DNA of 64,000 bases from NCBI RefSeq assembly GCF_034180645.1, contig NZ_JAXFNY010000021.1, positions 1-64,000 on the forward strand, given 5' to 3'. The position numbers were made by a program, and so were the translations under genes. Source of the stretch: Mobiluncus sp034180645. Its GTDB lineage: Bacteria > Actinomycetota > Actinomycetes > Actinomycetales > Actinomycetaceae. Of this stretch, positions 61,013 through 64,000 are shown in pieces. Numbering within the stretch: position 1 is the stretch's first letter; every line of letters begins with the position of its first letter. The notes below the pieces were generated by a model. It searched no databases. It was not told the DNA's origin and worked only from the letters and a program-made list of their open reading frames with translations.

Positions 61013-61305
61013 GGTTCCAGCCTATCCAAACGAAGGAGCGCGAGAATTCACGAAACCACAAATCAGCCCGAAAGGCACATTCACAGAGACACTCGAACCG
61101 GCAACGGGGCGGCTCATGCTCGAGCTTGATTATTGCCCCGACTTGCAGAAAGGTTGGTTGAATGATTGTGAAAAGAAAGTGAAATGTTCTGCGTGGAAGG
61201 GGACAGGGTGGGTTAAACAGATCCTGGTGGACAACCTGGTGGAATGACAACTCGACGCCCACGTCCAGCTGCAGGGGAACAGACCAAATTGCAACCTGAA
61301 GTTGT
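61013..61305. other. Gene-poor boundary of the AT-rich island
   Basis: No gene is firmly supported. A plus-strand open frame ends at 61247; its second half (from ATG 61115) encodes about 43 residues with three cysteines and could be a small peptide gene, but the ribosome binding site GGGGCGG is only three bases away and I recognise nothing. Base composition falls from the GC level of the kinase gene to the AT-rich level of the following ABC genes across this region. Confidence 0.35.
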
Positions 61306-61324
61306 ATGATATGTTACACATCAT
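61306..61324. promoter_or_regulatory. Inverted repeat before the small peptide gene
   Basis: ATGATATG-TTA-CACATCAT has 8-base arms with a single mismatch. It lies 15 bases upstream of the AAGGAGG of the peptide gene, where a promoter is expected; TATGAT at 61305-61310 could be its -10 element. Likely an operator overlapping the promoter. Confidence 0.5.
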
Positions 61325-61351
61325 CGCTCGCACAGCGTAAGGAGGTTTAAT

Positions 61352-61420
61352 ATGTGGTTTCTTCTCGGAGGTTTAGGCGGCATTATACTTTCGCTTATTA
61401 ACCCAACACCCGCTTACTAA
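61352..61420 (+). CDS. 22-residue hydrophobic peptide before an ABC transporter
   Basis: This reading frame of 22 codons plus stop begins MWFLLGGLGG and ends NPTPAY. A perfect AAGGAGG (61339-61345) lies six bases before the ATG, the best ribosome binding site in the window. An inverted repeat precedes it, and an ABC permease and ATPase follow. The body is a glycine-rich hydrophobic segment with no charged residue. Possible roles: a leaderless peptide bacteriocin or pheromone exported by the ABC pair, a small membrane subunit of the transporter, or a leader peptide controlling its expression. Function unknown; the small size means the gene call itself rests on the ribosome binding site and context. 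Confidence 0.6.
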   Translation: MWFLLGGLGGIILSLINPTPAY

Positions 61421-61458
61421 AGTGTTTGAGACACCTGCCGTAGAAGGAATTCTCACAG

Positions 61459-61464
61459 TATAAT
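61459..61464 (+). promoter_or_regulatory. Possible -10 box of the ABC permease gene
   Basis: A perfect TATAAT lies 40 bases before the permease start. No good -35 hexamer is found at 16-18 bp upstream, so this could be a weak or activator-dependent second promoter between the peptide gene and the permease gene. Confidence 0.35.
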
Positions 61465-61503
61465 GTGTTTTAGGGGAGTATCTCCAGACCGGACTAGGTA
61501 TTT

Positions 61504-62583
61504 ATGCATGCTTTAGGTAGGTATATTAAGGCGCAAATATGTCTGCGACGATGGCTAGACCTACTTGGCAGGTCTAGCCTTGCTGCAGCTTTATTAGTGA
61601 TGCTTTTAACTGCTATTATCCTGGTAATCAATGGTGTCAACCAGCTACAATTTCCAGATTCTTCATTTACGTTGCCGGTGGCGTATCTCATTTTTTTGTT
61701 TTTAGCTGTTGCTAATGTTTTTGGTTTTTGTGAAAATCTAGACACAAATGGTTTAAGAAGAACTCGTTTTTATAATTTCCGTTCTTGTGATTATTTAGGG
61801 CTGGCTTTATTGTATGGGTTTGTCCCATCTCTTACGGAGAGTGTTTGTTTGATAGTTCTTTTGTCTACGCCGTTTTCTTTTCAGCTAGTCTTTCTTTGTA
61901 GTTTTGTCCATGTATGGTTACTGTCAGCATTATTATTCTTGGTATACGTAAATATTTTTTACGGACGAAACTGGTTTTCAGTAGCGTTCATCCGTACGAG
62001 TTGCCCTATATATTTTTCAGGCGCCATCAGATTCTATCTGCTACGCAGCTTACGTCTACCCAGTCGACTCGGTTGGCTCCTGTTGGTTTGGGTTATTACG
62101 ATTCCTCTCGGAGCTCTCTCAGTATATTTCCGTTTGCCTCACATATTTAGTTATTTACTGAGTCCGCTGATTACTGGAGGACTTTTGGAATATTTGCTAC
62201 GTGCTGAATGGAGATTGTCGGCACGCCATACCTGGGATTTCTATGCCGTTACCTTTGCTACACGCGATCGAGAGAAGCTACGAATTATTCAGGGCGTGCT
62301 TGTATCCTATATGACCGCCACGCTTGTGGCTTCTTTGCTTGCTTTTCGTATCGGTTGGGTATCGACTGACACGATTCTGGCTTTAGCGTTGGTAGTGGCT
62401 TATGAGTTTTTTAACGCTTGGGCTTTGACACGTGTGCTAAGCAGTTTAGCGAGGCTGAAGCGCCGTAGCTTGAGCGATTTTCAGGTAGCATTGATGCTTG
62501 TTCTTGACTTGTTGCCGTTTTTAATTCTACTGCCGATGATTGTGCTCAAAATTCAGCGAAAGCCTTGGGAGAGCTATGCTTAA
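61504..62583 (+). CDS. ABC transporter permease-like membrane protein
   Basis: 359 residues with roughly ten hydrophobic segments and few charges, rich in Leu/Phe/Ser/Tyr. It has no signature I can name, but its length, topology and overlap with the ATPase gene mark it as the membrane partner. It is distinctly more AT-rich than neighbouring genes, which suggests transfer. ATG 61504 has only AGG at five bases. The end overlaps the ATPase start by 8 bases. The substrate may be the 22-residue peptide, by context only. Confidence 0.7.
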   Translation: MHALGRYIKAQICLRRWLDLLGRSSLAAALLVMLLTAIILVINGVNQLQFPDSSFTLPVAYLIFLFLAVANVFGFCENLDTNGLRRTRFYNFRSCDYLGLALLYGFVPSLTESVCLIVLLSTPFSFQLVFLCSFVHVWLLSALLFLVYVNIFYGRNWFSVAFIRTSCPIYFSGAIRFYLLRSLRLPSRLGWLLLVWVITIPLGALSVYFRLPHIFSYLLSPLITGGLLEYLLRAEWRLSARHTWDFYAVTFATRDREKLRIIQGVLVSYMTATLVASLLAFRIGWVSTDTILALALVVAYEFFNAWALTRVLSSLARLKRRSLSDFQVALMLVLDLLPFLILLPMIVLKIQRKPWESYA

Positions 62584-63259
62584 AGTTGCGAATCTTCAGT
62601 ATCGTTATCCAAACGGTGCTGGGCTTGGACCAGTCAACTGCGAATTCAGCCAGGGAAGCATTTATGCTATTGTAGGACCCAATGGTGCCGGAAAGTCCAC
62701 ATTTTTCAGCATTCTGACAGGTCTTCTGCGTCCCCAGAATGGTGTCCTAACCGTGGATAATATATCTGGTTATCAGAGAATTCCCCTGCCACTGTTAGGA
62801 TTTCTTCCGGAAAACAGTCTTCTGAACTCTCAGTTTACTTTGCGCCAATCACTACAATTTGATGCCGCCATGCGCAGTCAGCCTCTGAATGAGGCAGAGC
62901 TTGATAGTCGTTTGGAAATATTTAGCTGTCAGGATTTTGCTGATCAAAAAATCGGTTCACTTTCGCAAGGTATGGCTAAACGTGCAGCATTAACGCTCGC
63001 ATTTCAATCCAAAGCGAAGATACTAGTTCTTGATGAGCCTCTCAATGGGATTGATACGCAAACATTGATTCAACTACGCCACCAGGTTCTCGCCGCTCGT
63101 CGAGCAGGCAAGACTTTGCTGATTTCCTCGCATATTCTGTCCTTTGTCGATGAAGTAGCCGACGAAATTCTGTTTCTCGGCAAAGGTAGCTTTGTGGCGA
63201 GAACGCAACCCCGCTACGGGGGAGCTGAACAGATTTATCGACAACTCTTTCTCAACTAG
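62576..63259 (+). CDS. ABC transporter ATP-binding protein
   Basis: 227-residue stand-alone nucleotide-binding protein. Walker A GPNGAGKST (about 34-42), signature LSQGMAKR, Walker B ILVLDEPLNGID and the switch SSH are intact. The size and absence of extra domains match ATPases of bacteriocin or lantibiotic export and immunity (CcmA type). ATG 62576 with GGGAGAG upstream lies inside the end of the permease gene, so translation is coupled. Composition is AT-rich like the permease. Confidence 0.92.
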   Translation: MLKVANLQYRYPNGAGLGPVNCEFSQGSIYAIVGPNGAGKSTFFSILTGLLRPQNGVLTVDNISGYQRIPLPLLGFLPENSLLNSQFTLRQSLQFDAAMRSQPLNEAELDSRLEIFSCQDFADQKIGSLSQGMAKRAALTLAFQSKAKILVLDEPLNGIDTQTLIQLRHQVLAARRAGKTLLISSHILSFVDEVADEILFLGKGSFVARTQPRYGGAEQIYRQLFLN

Positions 63260-63694
63260 ATCTTTAATGGTTGTTTAGCCTTGAAGAGGCTTCCTCCCAA
63301 GCCTGCATTTTCTCACGCAAAACATAAGGAGCAGAGTGATTACCAACTCCTGGAGCACAACTATGGCGAAAGATGGAACGAATCGTGTCCGTCGTGATGC
63401 GGGTGCTGACTTGCCTTGACTCTGCAGCCCCGTAACCATATGGCGCGAGAAACCCCAGCCGTGTATTTGCCGGGTCTTGAACGAGCACACGGTTGGCGGG
63501 TTTATTACTTCTGTGGCTATCGTCTGGTCAAAAAGCGACCGCCAAGTAGCCGAGCCTTGCATGACGAGGTTTTGGTTGGTGAGGTGCTCCGGGTTTCGAG
63601 GAAAATTATCAGGTTTGCAGGATACGCAAGATGTGGCACGCAGCTAGACGCTCCGACTGGAAGGTTGGCCGTGACCAGGCAACCACACCAAACT
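63260..63694. other. Region with no assignable gene
   Basis: A weak hairpin (AGCCT/AGGCT, 63277-63291) just after the ATPase stop may end that transcript. Three open frames of 74-146 residues cover the rest on both strands, overlap one another and resemble nothing I know. One minus-strand frame (63264-63488) looks protein-like and could be the remnant of a gene, but no family is evident. A new gene for a gluconate-related function cannot be excluded. Confidence 0.4.
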
Positions 63695-64000
63695 TCACAC
63701 AAACAACAGGGACAGGAGGAAAGTAAAGATGAGGCCCAGCACCGACACGATGGTTTGGACGACCATATGGGTCTTGGTGGCTTGGGCAATCGTCATACCG
63801 AAGCATTCCTTAACAAACCAGAACCCCGAGTGATTCACCCAGTTCAACCCCACTGAACCAGAACCAATGGCGATGATAATCAAAGATACATAGGGTGCGG
63901 AATACCCGGTCACCAGCGGAGCCAGAATCCCGGTGGCAGAGACAATGCCGACCGTGGCCGAACCGGTACAGAAACTTAGTAGCAACCCCACAAACCAGCC
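63695..64000 (-). CDS. GntP-family permease, C-terminal part (runs off the window)
   Basis: The last 101 residues of a gluconate:H+ symporter family (GntP) protein; the gene continues beyond base 64000. Visible: CTGSATVGIVSATGILAPLV, the family GSxT(V/A) helix, GSVGLNWVNHSGFWFVKECFG, and MTIAQATKTHMVVQTI before a final hydrophobic segment. The full protein is normally about 450 residues with 12-14 helices. An apparent start at 63991 is an internal GTG. Substrate: gluconate or a related sugar acid. Confidence 0.88.
   Translation of the reverse strand, partial: GWFVGLLLSFCTGSATVGIVSATGILAPLVTGYSAPYVSLIIIAIGSGSVGLNWVNHSGFWFVKECFGMTIAQATKTHMVVQTIVSVLGLIFTFLLSLLFV

Noticed and set aside
61002..61247. 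An 81-codon plus-strand frame starting inside the kinase 5' end
   Set aside because: Starts antisense to the kinase, weak ribosome binding site, no resemblance; mentioned only as a possible small peptide from the internal ATG at 61115.
63416..63856. A 146-codon plus-strand frame near the right end
   Set aside because: It overlaps the certain GntP C-terminus in antisense and reads as low-quality sequence.
1..64000. CRISPR arrays, insertion sequences, integrases and prophage genes
   Set aside because: I looked for regularly spaced repeats, transposase motifs and terminal inverted repeats and found none.

Overview
The window (about 55% GC, few mobile signatures) reads as a chromosomal segment of an anaerobic or facultative actinobacterium. 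A Mobiluncus-like member of the Actinomycetaceae is my best guess. Actinobacterial markers are the galU-glp(moeA)-rimJ-sepX/glpR cluster, a DtxR/IdeR-type regulator with DtxR residue numbering, the actinobacterial-type SerC, MurT/GatD, DUF3027 beside a cold-shock protein, a WXG100 protein, a LytR_C protein and GroEL behind two CIRCE operators. A giant 2-hydroxyacyl-CoA dehydratase activase homologue points to anaerobic metabolism. The organism name is inference; no rRNA is present.

Layout. 0.3-5.8 kb: ABC-2 exporter, UppP, MarC, zinc alcohol dehydrogenase, GtrA. 5.9-10.9 kb: tRNA-Ala and the galU/glp/rimJ/sepX cell-envelope and division cluster, with a divergent formyl-THF cyclo-ligase. 11-16 kb: SAF-domain protein and a 1421-residue helicase-like protein that has lost its Walker A lysine. 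16-22 kb: TetR regulator, the 1544-residue activase fusion, tRNA-Arg. 22-32.9 kb: NlpC/P60 hydrolase, DtxR, SerC, purine permease, cold-shock/DUF3027, a TPM-domain membrane protein, NYN nuclease, and the GatD/MurT pair that amidates lipid II. 33-39.1 kb: two copies of a sulfur module, each a sulfide:quinone-oxidoreductase-like flavoprotein fused to a TusE/DsrC domain followed by a DsrE-family protein, with a GpsA-like gene between them. 39.1-46.7 kb: GluQ-RS, LysS, a CsoR-like protein without cysteines, panD, panC, two bacterial PH-domain proteins, and a DUF2520 dehydrogenase-like protein. 46.9-54.8 kb: two-component system, a degenerate HD-like protein, WXG100 protein, small anchored protein, GroEL, LytR_C protein. 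54.8-61 kb: ung, nadC, nadB, nadA, tRNA-Thr, and a Ser/Thr kinase. 61-63.3 kb: an AT-rich island with a 22-residue hydrophobic peptide behind a perfect Shine-Dalgarno, then an ABC permease and ATPase. The window ends inside a GntP-family permease.

The strongest candidates for something new are the duplicated SQR-TusE/DsrC fusion plus DsrE module (33.1-39.1 kb) and the peptide/ABC island (61.3-63.3 kb). Two DNA-level signals also stand out. One is a pair of near-identical regulatory segments carrying two TTTTCCACA boxes exactly 27 bp apart (10.94 and 50.82 kb). The other is a 9-base word, TTTTGTACC, found eight times by eye, often followed by N4-GTTCCAA, inside unrelated genes and in several reading frames.
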